Positions 54,579 through 62,824 of a DNA stretch of 64,000 nucleotides are shown here, piece after piece; position 1 is the stretch's first letter; every line of letters begins with the position of its first letter. The translations under genes were made by a program, and so were the position numbers. The DNA lies in the NCBI RefSeq assembly GCF_020731355.1, contig NZ_JAJFZK010000007.1, positions 186,001 through 250,000 on the forward strand, read 5' to 3'. Below the pieces are notes generated by a model. That model was not told where the DNA came from. It ran no database searches and saw only the letters and a list, made by a program, of their open reading frames with translations. The DNA is from Bacillus sp. REN16 (GTDB taxonomy: Bacteria; Bacillota; Bacilli; Bacillales; Bacillaceae_L).

Positions 54579-54716
54579 ATGGGTTGCTGTGGATACGGTG
54601 GCGGATTTGGTTATGGAGGCTATGGCTACGGTGGTGGCTTTGGATACCGCGGAGGCTTTGCGTTGATTGTTGTATTATTCATTCTTCTAATCATCGTTGG
54701 CGCTGCTTGGTTTTAA
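54579..54716 (+). CDS. YjcZ-family sporulation protein 2
   Basis: A 45-residue protein with a Gly/Tyr-rich N-terminus ([20 protein letters not shown]) and the same hydrophobic tail as its neighbour, with [17 protein letters not shown] repeated exactly. GGGAG lies about 8 nt upstream. The pair is a tandem duplication; a terminator follows this gene. Confidence 0.88.
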   Translation: MGCCGYGGGFGYGGYGYGGGFGYRGGFALIVVLFILLIIVGAAWF

Positions 54717-54733
54717 AATAACAAAAAAAGAGT

Positions 54734-54763
54734 AGCCAGCTACCTAACGGTTGCTGGCTTTTT
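54734..54763. terminator. Terminator after the yjcZ pair
   Basis: An 11-bp stem with one mismatch (54734-54744 with 54749-54759) followed by T residues. It may also serve the convergent 70-residue gene. Confidence 0.8.
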
Positions 54764-54767
54764 CATG

Positions 54768-54980
54768 TTATTCTCCATCAAACAGATCCCGAAATTTCTT
54801 CATTTCCTGATCTACTTTCGGCTTCATATTAAATGGGTTTTTCGGTTGAACCATGTTTTCAGGGTTTATATCGGATCTAATCCCAATTTTATCCCCCGCC
54901 ATATCGGCATTGATAACTCCTTCATATCTACCATCAAAATGTGGGTCTCTTTCAGGATAGTCGCGATCATTATCTGGCAT
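54768..54980 (-). CDS. Small hydrophilic protein, unknown
   Basis: A 70-residue hydrophilic, acidic protein starting MPDNDRDYPERDPHFDGRYE and ending KKFRDLFDGE. There is no membrane segment or signal. It has a very strong ribosome site (GAGGAGG, about 8 nt before the ATG). It may belong to a Bacillus DUF family (DUF3905-like), but I am not sure. Confidence 0.72.
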   Translation of the reverse strand: MPDNDRDYPERDPHFDGRYEGVINADMAGDKIGIRSDINPENMVQPKNPFNMKPKVDQEMKKFRDLFDGE

Positions 54981-55090
54981 TATTAATACCTCCTCATCTA
55001 TAAATTGGCGTGTTTCAAGAAAAATATGTACATTTTACACAACAAATAGGAATAATAAAACCAATATGTGTGAAAGAAGGAGTGTTTAAA

Positions 55091-55279
55091 ATGGGAGCCA
55101 TTGACCGCGAAGGTTATCGATTTGAAACCGAGTATAGTGTGATTAATCAAAACGGAGCCATCCATGTCTATCAAGATGGAGAATTTATTAAAGAATTACC
55201 CTTCACTTTTACGGGGGAACATCCTCAACCTGCATTAATCGAAAAAGTAGTTGAATCGTTTTTTGTAAATAATCAATAA
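55091..55279 (+). CDS. YbxH-type DUF5370 protein
   Basis: A 62-residue protein starting MGAIDREGYRFETEYSVINQ with GAIHVYQDGEFIKELPFTF, resembling YbxH (DUF5370). Function unknown. The ATG at 55091 follows AAGGAG at about 9 nt. A longer in-frame version from 55010 lacks a ribosome site. Confidence 0.8.
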   Translation: MGAIDREGYRFETEYSVINQNGAIHVYQDGEFIKELPFTFTGEHPQPALIEKVVESFFVNNQ

Positions 55280-55342
55280 TGTGACTAGTTATGCTTCTCA
55301 TCCTATGAAATCTAACGTAAAATGTGGTGTGAGGTGATTAGC

Positions 55343-56026
55343 TTGTTTCGTAAAGAATTATTTGTGTTCGATGCAAATAAACCCAAAAAGTGCGTGATTC
55401 GAAATTATCATGAATCTGATTTTGACGACTTAATCCAAGTTCAACGGGAAAGCTTTCCCCCACCATTTCCTTCTGAATTATGGTGGAATAAAGAACAATT
55501 GCATAATCATGTTAGCCTTTTTCCTGAAGGTGCCCTTTGTGTTGAAATTGACGGAAAAATATGCGGATCCATGACTGGATTAATTGTTCAGTTTAACCCG
55601 AGTCATCCGGAGCACACATGGGAGGAAATCACAGATAACGGATATATTCAAAATCATACAACAGATGGGAACACATTGTATATTGTGGATATTTGTATTA
55701 GCCCAGCCTTCCGAAAATATGGTCTAGGAAAATGGTTAATGCAATCGATGTATGAGGTTGTCGTTCATTTAAAACTGGAGCGATTATTGGGTGGCGGACG
55801 AATGTCCGGGTATTCAAAGCATGCAATAGACATGAGTGCTCAAACCTATATGGAGAAAGTTGTTGCGGGTGAACTGAAGGATCCGGTGATTACCTTTCTC
55901 CTCCGCTGTGGACGTACACCTGTCCAATTGATTGAAAATTATCTTGATGATGAGGAATCCTGTAATTATGGATTACTAATGGAATGGAAAAACCCTTTTG
56001 GTATAGATGCAAAAAAACGAGTCTAA
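55343..56026 (+). CDS. ykwB: YkwB, GNAT-family N-acetyltransferase
   Basis: A 227-residue acetyltransferase-fold protein. Motif A region appears as ICISPAFRKYGLGKWLMQSM (acetyl-CoA pyrophosphate loop), preceded by CVEIDGKICGSMTGLIVQF. The substrate is unknown. TTG at 55343 is 6 nt after GAGGTG; the earlier in-frame ATG at 55322 overlaps no ribosome site. It is convergent with ptsI, and its stop codon lies in the loop of the shared terminator. Confidence 0.88.
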   Translation: MFRKELFVFDANKPKKCVIRNYHESDFDDLIQVQRESFPPPFPSELWWNKEQLHNHVSLFPEGALCVEIDGKICGSMTGLIVQFNPSHPEHTWEEITDNGYIQNHTTDGNTLYIVDICISPAFRKYGLGKWLMQSMYEVVVHLKLERLLGGGRMSGYSKHAIDMSAQTYMEKVVAGELKDPVITFLLRCGRTPVQLIENYLDDEESCNYGLLMEWKNPFGIDAKKRV

Positions 56027-56043
56027 CATAGACTCGTTTTTTC
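56012..56043. terminator. Bidirectional terminator, ykwB / ptsHI
   Basis: A perfect 11-bp stem (56015-56025 with 56029-56039) followed by T residues; it ends both ykwB and the ptsHI transcript. Confidence 0.88.
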
Positions 56044-56045
56044 TA

Positions 56046-57764
56046 TTATTTCATAAAGTTTGCTTTTACAAACTCAACAACTTCTTCAGTTGTGCTCATA
56101 GAAAGAATTTTTTCTTTATTACTTGCGATCTCTGCTTTCGAAAGCTTTTTAATTTGAGTACGTGCAGGTAAGATGGATGTCGCACTCATACTGAATTCAT
56201 CAAGCCCAAGTCCTAGAAGAATTGGAATCGCGATGGTGTCACCGGCCATTTCTCCACACATTCCTGCCCACTTACCTTCTTTATGTGCTGCTTCAATAAC
56301 CATTGAAACAAGACGCAGGATGGAAGGTGAGTACGGCTGGTAAAGGTAAGAAACACGCTCATTCATACGGTCAGCAGCCATTGTATACTGAATTAAATCA
56401 TTGGTTCCAATACTAAAGAAGTCAACTTCTTTCGCAAATTGATCAGCTAATACTGCAGTTGATGGAATCTCAACCATGATTCCAATTTCAATAGATTCAG
56501 AAACAGCAGTTCCATTTGCCACAAGCTTTTCTTTTTCTTCAAGTAATATTGCTTTTGCTTGCCTAAACTCATCAAGTGTTGCAATCATAGGGAACATAAT
56601 TTTTAAGTTTCCAAATGTGCTTGCACGAAGTAAGGCACGTAACTGCGTACGGAAAATATCCTGCTCCTCCAGGCAAAGACGAATTGCTCTAAAGCCAAGG
56701 AATGGATTTAGTTCTTTCGGCAGATTTAAGTATGGAAGCTCTTTATCTCCACCTATGTCTAATGTACGAACGACAACTGGCTTACCTTCCATTTTTTCAA
56801 GAACAGTTTTATAGGCTTCGAATTGTTCATCTTCTGAAGGAAGCTGGTCACGCCCCATGTATAAGAACTCAGTACGGTATAGCCCGATCGCTTCCCCGCC
56901 ATTCTCAAGGACACCCTTGACATCTTCAGGAGTCCCAATATTTGCAGCAAGCTCAACATGCTCCCCGTCACTTGTAACGGTTTTTTCATTTTTCAATTTA
57001 GCCCATTCAGCTCTTTGTGCTTCATATTGTTCTTTCTTTTGACGATACTGAGCTAAAACTTCTTCAGATGGATCAATAATGACAGCACCATCAAGTCCGT
57101 CAACAATCACCATCACCCCGTTTTGAATATTGGAGGTGACAGACTTTGTTCCAACGACAGCTGGGATTTCCATCGATCTTGCCATGATGGCAGAGTGAGA
57201 AGTACGACCACCAATATCAGTCGTAAAGCCTTTTACATAATTACGATTTAACTGAGCAGTATCTGAAGGAGTTAAGTCTTCCGCGATGATAATTACTTCT
57301 TCTGAGATCATACTTGGATTTGAAATTGTAACCCCTAATAAATGCGCAAGGACACGCTTTGTAACATCACGAATATCTGCAGCACGTTCTGCCATATATT
57401 CATTTTCCATTCCTTCAAACATTGAAATGAACATGTTTGCAACTTCTTGCAAGGCAAATTCAGCATTTACACCTTCAGAATTAATTTTATCTTTAATTGG
57501 GTTAAGCAGCTCTGGATCACTTAATACTAGAAGATGAGCAGAGAAAATTGCAGCTTTGTCTTCCCCAAGCTCTTCATTCGCTCTATTTTTAATTACTTCT
57601 AATTCATCTTTTGATTGATTAACAGCGTCCTCAAAACGTTTAGTTTCTGCATCTTTATCAGAGATTGACTGTTTTTCAACTGTTAAATCCGGATGCTCTA
57701 ATCGAAAGCTTTTTGCAATTGCTATCCCTGCTGATGCAGCAATACCTTTAATCATATTAGCCAT
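56046..57764 (-). CDS. ptsI: PtsI, PTS Enzyme I
   Basis: Phosphoenolpyruvate-protein phosphotransferase, the first step of all PTS sugar uptake. It has 572 residues. The active His190 lies in [13 protein letters not shown], and the PEP-binding C-terminal domain shows [12 protein letters not shown] and [19 protein letters not shown], then SWAGMCGE-like [13 protein letters not shown]. Its start codon shares one base with the ptsH stop. The cytoplasmic product phosphorylates HPr. Confidence 0.97.
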   Translation of the reverse strand: MANMIKGIAASAGIAIAKSFRLEHPDLTVEKQSISDKDAETKRFEDAVNQSKDELEVIKNRANEELGEDKAAIFSAHLLVLSDPELLNPIKDKINSEGVNAEFALQEVANMFISMFEGMENEYMAERAADIRDVTKRVLAHLLGVTISNPSMISEEVIIIAEDLTPSDTAQLNRNYVKGFTTDIGGRTSHSAIMARSMEIPAVVGTKSVTSNIQNGVMVIVDGLDGAVIIDPSEEVLAQYRQKKEQYEAQRAEWAKLKNEKTVTSDGEHVELAANIGTPEDVKGVLENGGEAIGLYRTEFLYMGRDQLPSEDEQFEAYKTVLEKMEGKPVVVRTLDIGGDKELPYLNLPKELNPFLGFRAIRLCLEEQDIFRTQLRALLRASTFGNLKIMFPMIATLDEFRQAKAILLEEKEKLVANGTAVSESIEIGIMVEIPSTAVLADQFAKEVDFFSIGTNDLIQYTMAADRMNERVSYLYQPYSPSILRLVSMVIEAAHKEGKWAGMCGEMAGDTIAIPILLGLGLDEFSMSATSILPARTQIKKLSKAEIASNKEKILSMSTTEEVVEFVKANFMK

Positions 57765-58030
57765 TATTCACCAAGTCCTTCATTCACCATAATTTCTGAT
57801 AAATTTGCGATTGCCTCTGCTTCATCAGAACCTTGAGCTGTGATTTTGACTTCAGCACCTTGTCCAATTCCAAGAGACATAACACCCATTATAGATTTAA
57901 GGTTAACGGACTTCCCGTTATATTCTAATTGAATTTCTGAATTATATTTACTTGCAGCCTGTACTAATACTGTCGCCGGGCGTGCATGAATTCCTGAATC
58001 ACTTGTAATTTTAAATGTTTTTTCTGCCAT
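57764..58030 (-). CDS. ptsH: PtsH, HPr phosphocarrier protein
   Basis: An 88-residue phosphocarrier. Catalytic His15 is in GIHARPAT and regulatory Ser46 is in [13 protein letters not shown], the site used by HPr kinase for CcpA-dependent catabolite repression. The ATG at 58030 follows AAGGAAG. It is cotranscribed with ptsI. Its usual upstream partner ptsG is 4.8 kb away. Confidence 0.98.
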   Translation of the reverse strand: MAEKTFKITSDSGIHARPATVLVQAASKYNSEIQLEYNGKSVNLKSIMGVMSLGIGQGAEVKITAQGSDEAEAIANLSEIMVNEGLGE

Positions 58031-58442
58031 GTTTATATCTTCCTTTCGTTATTAAAGAATCAAATTGATTACTTGTAGTATTTGTTCGTTTTCGATAGAT
58101 ATGTAAAGAAGAGTTACATGTTCTAAATTGAAGTTTTATAAATAAAAAGGCACGAGAAAGAGAATAAAACACTATGGACGAAAGACGTTAACTTTACCTC
58201 ATAGCTCTTATTATTTCTTTACTCATGCCTGATCGAATCAGTAACACGTAAATAAAACATGTATGTAAATGTATAGAATTCGGATTTTAAGCCCTTGACT
58301 TTACAATCTAACCACTAACAAAGGACAGTATAGCATAAAGATTAGACATATTTCAACAAATTGATACCAGTCCTTAAAGATTATCATGTATAATAAACAA
58401 TTATTGTATTTTATATACAAACTAGAGTTGGAGGTATTTTCA
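58031..58442. other. Divergent ptsH / HAD intergenic region
   Basis: This 412-bp AT-rich region has no gene. It should hold the ptsHI promoter and that of the HAD gene (a TATAAT box at about 58391). No convincing cre site or riboswitch was seen. Confidence 0.5.
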
Positions 58443-59240
58443 TTGATCAAGCTGATTGTAAGTGATTTAGATGGAACACTATTACAGGATAATAATACAG
58501 TTAAATCTAAGGATGCCGAAGCCTTAAAACTGGCTATTCAGGAAGGCCTTCAAATCAGCATTGCAACTGGGAGAATGGATACTGAAATTAAAGAAGTATT
58601 AAAATCGATTGGACAAAAATTTCATCGAATTAGCCAAAATGGTGCTTTTGCATCGACTATTGACGAAAAGTCAATTTTTTCCAATACCTTCACTACTGAA
58701 ATAGCAGAGCAAATTTATAAAGAAGTACTACATCCAAAATTCGTCACGATTGTTTGCAGCTATGACACCAATTTCACACATGAAAACAATGAATATGTGG
58801 AGGACATTCAAAAAAGAATGTTCCATCCAATCATCATTGATCCAGAAATCAGTTCGAAATTTAGTGAAGTTAAACCATCAAAGATTACGTTGATTGGCTT
58901 TGAAAATGATATTTTTGAAATTCATGAAAAGCTTTCAAATGAATTTAAGGATGAGATGGATTTATTCATTTCTGAAACACATGTCCTAGACATTATGCCA
59001 AAGCAAATCAGTAAAGGGAATGCGATTAAAAAGCTACTGGCTGAGCTTTCTCTAAATCCAGAGGAAATTGCCTGTATCGGGGACTCCTTTAATGATATCC
59101 CTATGTTCCGTTTAACCCCTTATAGCTTTGTAATGTCTACGGCACATGACGATGTGAAAAAAGAGGCGAAATTCGAAGTAGAATCTGTTGCTGAAGCGGT
59201 TGAAATGATTTTAAAAGAGAATAGTAAGCAGCGTGTTTAA
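58443..59240 (+). CDS. HAD-superfamily Cof-type phosphatase
   Basis: A 265-residue Cof-like sugar-phosphate phosphatase. Motif I is VSDLDGTLL, motif II is SIATGR, and motif III/IV is ISKGNAIKKLL followed by CIGDSFNDIPMF. The substrate is unknown. TTG at 58443 follows GGAGG at about 8 nt. A longer in-frame ATG at 58386 is upstream of the ribosome site. It lies between ptsH (divergent) and the DUF4129 gene (convergent). Confidence 0.88.
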   Translation: MIKLIVSDLDGTLLQDNNTVKSKDAEALKLAIQEGLQISIATGRMDTEIKEVLKSIGQKFHRISQNGAFASTIDEKSIFSNTFTTEIAEQIYKEVLHPKFVTIVCSYDTNFTHENNEYVEDIQKRMFHPIIIDPEISSKFSEVKPSKITLIGFENDIFEIHEKLSNEFKDEMDLFISETHVLDIMPKQISKGNAIKKLLAELSLNPEEIACIGDSFNDIPMFRLTPYSFVMSTAHDDVKKEAKFEVESVAEAVEMILKENSKQRV

Positions 59241-59255
59241 TTGAAATAGCTAAAG

Positions 59256-59283
59256 AAGAACCTGAGGAAACCAGGTTCTTTTG
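59256..59283. terminator. Bidirectional terminator, HAD / DUF4129 genes
   Basis: A perfect 9-bp stem (59256-59264 with 59272-59280) followed by T residues. Confidence 0.82.
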
Positions 59284-60501
59284 CTATTTTTTCTTTGTAA
59301 GGCTTTTTATTTTTGCTTTTATTTGCTTCACCATTTCCTCACAATCCAAGTTCTCGTCTGCACTTATTTCTTCATCCCCATATCTTACTCTTTCATAGAG
59401 CTCAACAAGACGATCATCCAGAAAATGATTTCGACTTAACCATTCTGTCACACTTTCATGATGGTGGCGACCAAGTCCGTGCTGGGCAGAAAGCACCTCT
59501 AAATCAAGAATAAGCCTTCTGACCTTTGCTTGCGGGGGTTGCCGTTTCGGTTTTCTCCATTTTGCGGCAGGTACCCGAATTCCCTCAGTGACTGATACGT
59601 ATTGATAGACATCTCCCACTACTGCAACTTCTTTTACAAACCTCTTTCTTGCTAAGATGAAGAGGATCACCGCTAAAATAAGAGCCCCCAGAATCATTAA
59701 ATAAAACCAAATATCAAAACTTCCAATCATCTCTAAAAACGGATTTTTCTTTTCTGTTTCTTCCCAGTTTAGGGTTCCAACACTTTCTCCTTGCGATCCT
59801 CTAACCGATTCAATATCTTCAACAGCATTAAAAAGCGGCTTTGAAACCCAATAAAGGCCTGTTCCAATCATTGAAGATACAAAGGACAATCCCTTCACAA
59901 AAAGAATTGGAAATACAACCGCAACTGCAATTGCCCCTATAAACAGGCTGCAAAATAAACCAATGACAGACCATACGTTATTTTTCGCCGTAACATTATT
60001 CATTACAAACGAGTTCTGACTTACACTGTTTAATATTTTACCAATCATGAAAAATACCAATTGTGTAACAAGTAAATACAATACAAGATCACTGTGGACA
60101 TACCCTTGCACTTTTGCCGCAAAATAAGTAAGCCCACCAATTAGTAAGCTACCATTTAACACTACCGCTTCTGTTAGCTTTGGTTTTTTAAGGTAATGAA
60201 TAATTATTCGGTAACAAACGACAGCTGCAATTACTAAACTCTGTCCGAACGCCAAGCCCATTTTACTACTCACAATAGCAAGCAGCGGTACGACCAGCAT
60301 AATAAAAAGATATGGGGTATTGGATTTCATTAACGACAAGATTACCCCTATCAGGACGGCCCCCGCACCTGTAATAAATAGGAATGGCAGAATTGGCGGC
60401 AGCTGTACAGTGTGGATATACAACAATATCAATAAAATATATAGAAGGATCACTTCCATAATATATGGATATGACTTTAGCAATGATTGACTAAATCGCA
60501 C
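59284..60501 (-). CDS. Membrane protein with C-terminal DUF4129-type domain
   Basis: A 405-residue protein with about ten hydrophobic segments in the first 300 residues, then a soluble C-terminus resembling DUF4129 (LEVLSAQHGLGRHHHESVTE, YERVRYGDEEI). Such domains usually end transglutaminase-like proteins (DUF3488-TGc-DUF4129) in MoxR-DUF58 operons; no transglutaminase core is present here. It starts with GTG at 60501 after GAGGGGGG, overlapping the DUF58 gene by 11 bp. Confidence 0.82.
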   Translation of the reverse strand: MRFSQSLLKSYPYIMEVILLYILLILLYIHTVQLPPILPFLFITGAGAVLIGVILSLMKSNTPYLFIMLVVPLLAIVSSKMGLAFGQSLVIAAVVCYRIIIHYLKKPKLTEAVVLNGSLLIGGLTYFAAKVQGYVHSDLVLYLLVTQLVFFMIGKILNSVSQNSFVMNNVTAKNNVWSVIGLFCSLFIGAIAVAVVFPILFVKGLSFVSSMIGTGLYWVSKPLFNAVEDIESVRGSQGESVGTLNWEETEKKNPFLEMIGSFDIWFYLMILGALILAVILFILARKRFVKEVAVVGDVYQYVSVTEGIRVPAAKWRKPKRQPPQAKVRRLILDLEVLSAQHGLGRHHHESVTEWLSRNHFLDDRLVELYERVRYGDEEISADENLDCEEMVKQIKAKIKSLTKKK

Positions 60502-61681
60502 GGGAATCCCCCCTCTTCACTGAAAAGGAAGATTTGTGTAAATAGATCGTGTCCTCATTTTCGATTAGTTTAAAACAATCGACACCCTTCCTTGCAAAGC
60601 TTCTTAAAATGAGTTGCTCATTTTCTTCAATTTCACCTAAAACAATCATATATGGTGAAAGTTGCTGTTGCCTTTCAATTGCATGAATCATGTAATGAAA
60701 CGGGATTGTAACACTATGCTTACTCAGTCTTGCTATCAATTCAAGTGCTTTCGCTAAATGCTCCTTCCCTTTTCCAAGAGGAAGATGGATAAATGGCGTT
60801 TTACCAGCTTTCCTAGAATTGACAAAAACCTCGAACGGAATATTTTTTACGGTTGCCGTTTCTAACAAATAGGTTAACCCGCTTAAATATTGCTCAAGCT
60901 TTTGTTCACGGACATTAATGATAATCGTCCACGAAAACTGAGCTGTTTTATCAAAAAGTTTTGTCTGTAACTGATTGGTACGAGCACTAGCTTTCCAATG
61001 AACACGATTAAATGGATCAGTTGAAACATAGCCTCTCGTTCCTACAATTGACGTCATGTCTTCAAAAAATGAACTCCTGATTGGATATTCCCCTTGATTT
61101 TTCGGAATAATTTTTTCAATTCCTCCAACTGGTTCAGGTGAAGAATAGATAATCGTCTCAAAGCTAACGGGCTTCATATCATGAAGATATACGTCACCAA
61201 AGCCAAATAAATGTGGGATTCTGAGTTCAAGTGTTCTGATTTTTGCAACTCCCCTTTGTTTCCCTTCAAATGGTAGCCTTGTCGTAAAGGCGTGTCTTCC
61301 GAAAAGAGTAAGTGGCAGAGTTAATTCAACCTGTTCTGTTTCTAGTACTTTTCTCTCATTTTTAAATCCTATTACATGGTCTACTGTCATCCGGATGGTT
61401 CCATTAAAAATTGGTAATAACCCCTCTTGTCGTAAGGTAAGTGAAAAATCACTTTCTTCTCCTTGAAAGAGTTTAACCGTTTCCTTGTCCACCGAAACAA
61501 CGATTTTATTTCCAACATGTTTTAAATAATATTTGTTTAGAAAGACAAATAAAAGAAATAGCACACCAACAAACACAAGCAAAAATACCTGTGAAAGGAT
61601 TCCGACTAGAATAATTACGGAAGAAAGAAATGTCATATACGACATTTCATTTCCAATGGATACTTGCCGTTGCCAGTTCAT
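60491..61681 (-). CDS. DUF58 protein
   Basis: A 396-residue protein with two N-terminal hydrophobic helices (about 14-50) and a vWA-like DUF58 domain with the characteristic VGTRGYVSTDPFNRVHWKAS. DUF58 proteins work with MoxR ATPases in complex maturation or envelope stress. Its start codon shares one base with the moxR stop at 61681, implying coupled translation. GGAG lies about 10 nt upstream of the start. Confidence 0.88.
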   Translation of the reverse strand: MNWQRQVSIGNEMSYMTFLSSVIILVGILSQVFLLVFVGVLFLLFVFLNKYYLKHVGNKIVVSVDKETVKLFQGEESDFSLTLRQEGLLPIFNGTIRMTVDHVIGFKNERKVLETEQVELTLPLTLFGRHAFTTRLPFEGKQRGVAKIRTLELRIPHLFGFGDVYLHDMKPVSFETIIYSSPEPVGGIEKIIPKNQGEYPIRSSFFEDMTSIVGTRGYVSTDPFNRVHWKASARTNQLQTKLFDKTAQFSWTIIINVREQKLEQYLSGLTYLLETATVKNIPFEVFVNSRKAGKTPFIHLPLGKGKEHLAKALELIARLSKHSVTIPFHYMIHAIERQQQLSPYMIVLGEIEENEQLILRSFARKGVDCFKLIENEDTIYLHKSSFSVKRGDSRAI

Positions 61682-62631
61682 TACTTTATAGCTCCAGCTT
61701 CAACCGGTACAGATACAGCCCGAAGCAGCTCCTGAATAATCTGGCGATTTGTCTTCTTTAATGATCCTTCCATCGTCAACACAAGACGATGTGAAATCAC
61801 ATATGGGGCCATAAACTTTATATCCTCCGGGGTTACAAACATACGTCCTTCTAAATACGCCTTCCCTTGAGAAGCCTTCATTAGTGCCAGAGTTCCCCTC
61901 GGGCTCACTCCAACCTCAACATCCGCATGCTCTCTTGAGGCATGAACAATTTGCAATAAATAATCTTCAACCTCATCAGAAAGCCTTACTTGCACAACTT
62001 CAGCCTGCATCGCAAGAATCTCTTCTTTTGTTAGGACCTCTAAAATTTCCTCGATCGGATTATTTTGCCGATACGTTCTCATTATTTGCTTTTCCCCTTC
62101 AAAGCTAGGGTAGCCCAGATCAATTTGCACAAAGAAACGGTCCATTTGAGCCTCTGGAAGCGGAAAGGTACCCTGTTGTGATTCAATTGGATTCTGCGTT
62201 GCAATTACAACAAATGGCGAAGGAAGTTTTAATGTTTCGCCATCAATTGTTACCTGACGCTCCTCCATTACCTCCAGTAAACTTGATTGCGTTCTAGGAG
62301 TCGCACGGTTAACTTCATCAGCCAATAGGATATTGGTCATAACCGGACCTGGACGAAGTTGAAATTCCTGCTCCTTCGGGTTGAAAAATTGAATTCCTGT
62401 AATATCACTTGGTAACACATCTGGTGTAAATTGAATCCGCTTAAAATTACCGCTAATTGATTTCGCGAAACTCTTCGCAAGCATTGTTTTTCCGGTACCA
62501 GGGACACTTTCTAGTAAAATATGACCTTTATTAATAAGAGAATTTAATACTAATTCAATAACATCATCCTTCCCGATGATGACTTTCCCAATATTCTCTT
62601 TGATTTTTTGAACATTCTCTTTTGCAGACAT
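61681..62631 (-). CDS. MoxR-family AAA+ ATPase
   Basis: A 316-residue AAA+ ATPase. Walker A is ESVPGTGKTMLAK and Walker B is LLADEVNRATPR; sensor and arginine-finger region follows (FVVIATQNPIES, PEAQMDRF). MoxR proteins act as chaperones, typically with a DUF58 partner encoded next to them. GGGAGG lies about 5 nt before the ATG. It heads a three-gene operon with the DUF58 and DUF4129-type genes. Confidence 0.93.
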   Translation of the reverse strand: MSAKENVQKIKENIGKVIIGKDDVIELVLNSLINKGHILLESVPGTGKTMLAKSFAKSISGNFKRIQFTPDVLPSDITGIQFFNPKEQEFQLRPGPVMTNILLADEVNRATPRTQSSLLEVMEERQVTIDGETLKLPSPFVVIATQNPIESQQGTFPLPEAQMDRFFVQIDLGYPSFEGEKQIMRTYRQNNPIEEILEVLTKEEILAMQAEVVQVRLSDEVEDYLLQIVHASREHADVEVGVSPRGTLALMKASQGKAYLEGRMFVTPEDIKFMAPYVISHRLVLTMEGSLKKTNRQIIQELLRAVSVPVEAGAIK

Positions 62632-62732
62632 AATTGCCTCCCATTTTTGCTAAAAATAGTAATAATGTAATAATTTAAATTTATCAAAAATATAGGCATT
62701 TTCCAACATAATTCTTTAATACGATCATCGAA

Positions 62733-62763
62733 CGAAAAAAAAGGAGAGTTTTTTACTCTCCTT
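62733..62763 (-). terminator. ptsG terminator
   Basis: A perfect 9-bp stem (62741-62749 with 62755-62763) is followed on the minus strand by eight T residues. It ends ptsG before the MoxR operon. Confidence 0.9.
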
Positions 62764-62824
62764 CTAGCGTTCCTTTAACTTAAACCAGAAAGATCCATAG
62801 TAATGGCCTGTCTGTTTCATTTAA

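Noticed and set aside
58293-58330. TTGACT at about 58293 as a promoter for the HAD gene
   Set aside because: The next TATA-like box is about 28 bases away, outside the usable spacing.
58031-58442. A GlcT antiterminator (RAT) or cre site before ptsH
   Set aside because: No matching sequence was found; such a site would be expected upstream of ptsG, outside the window.
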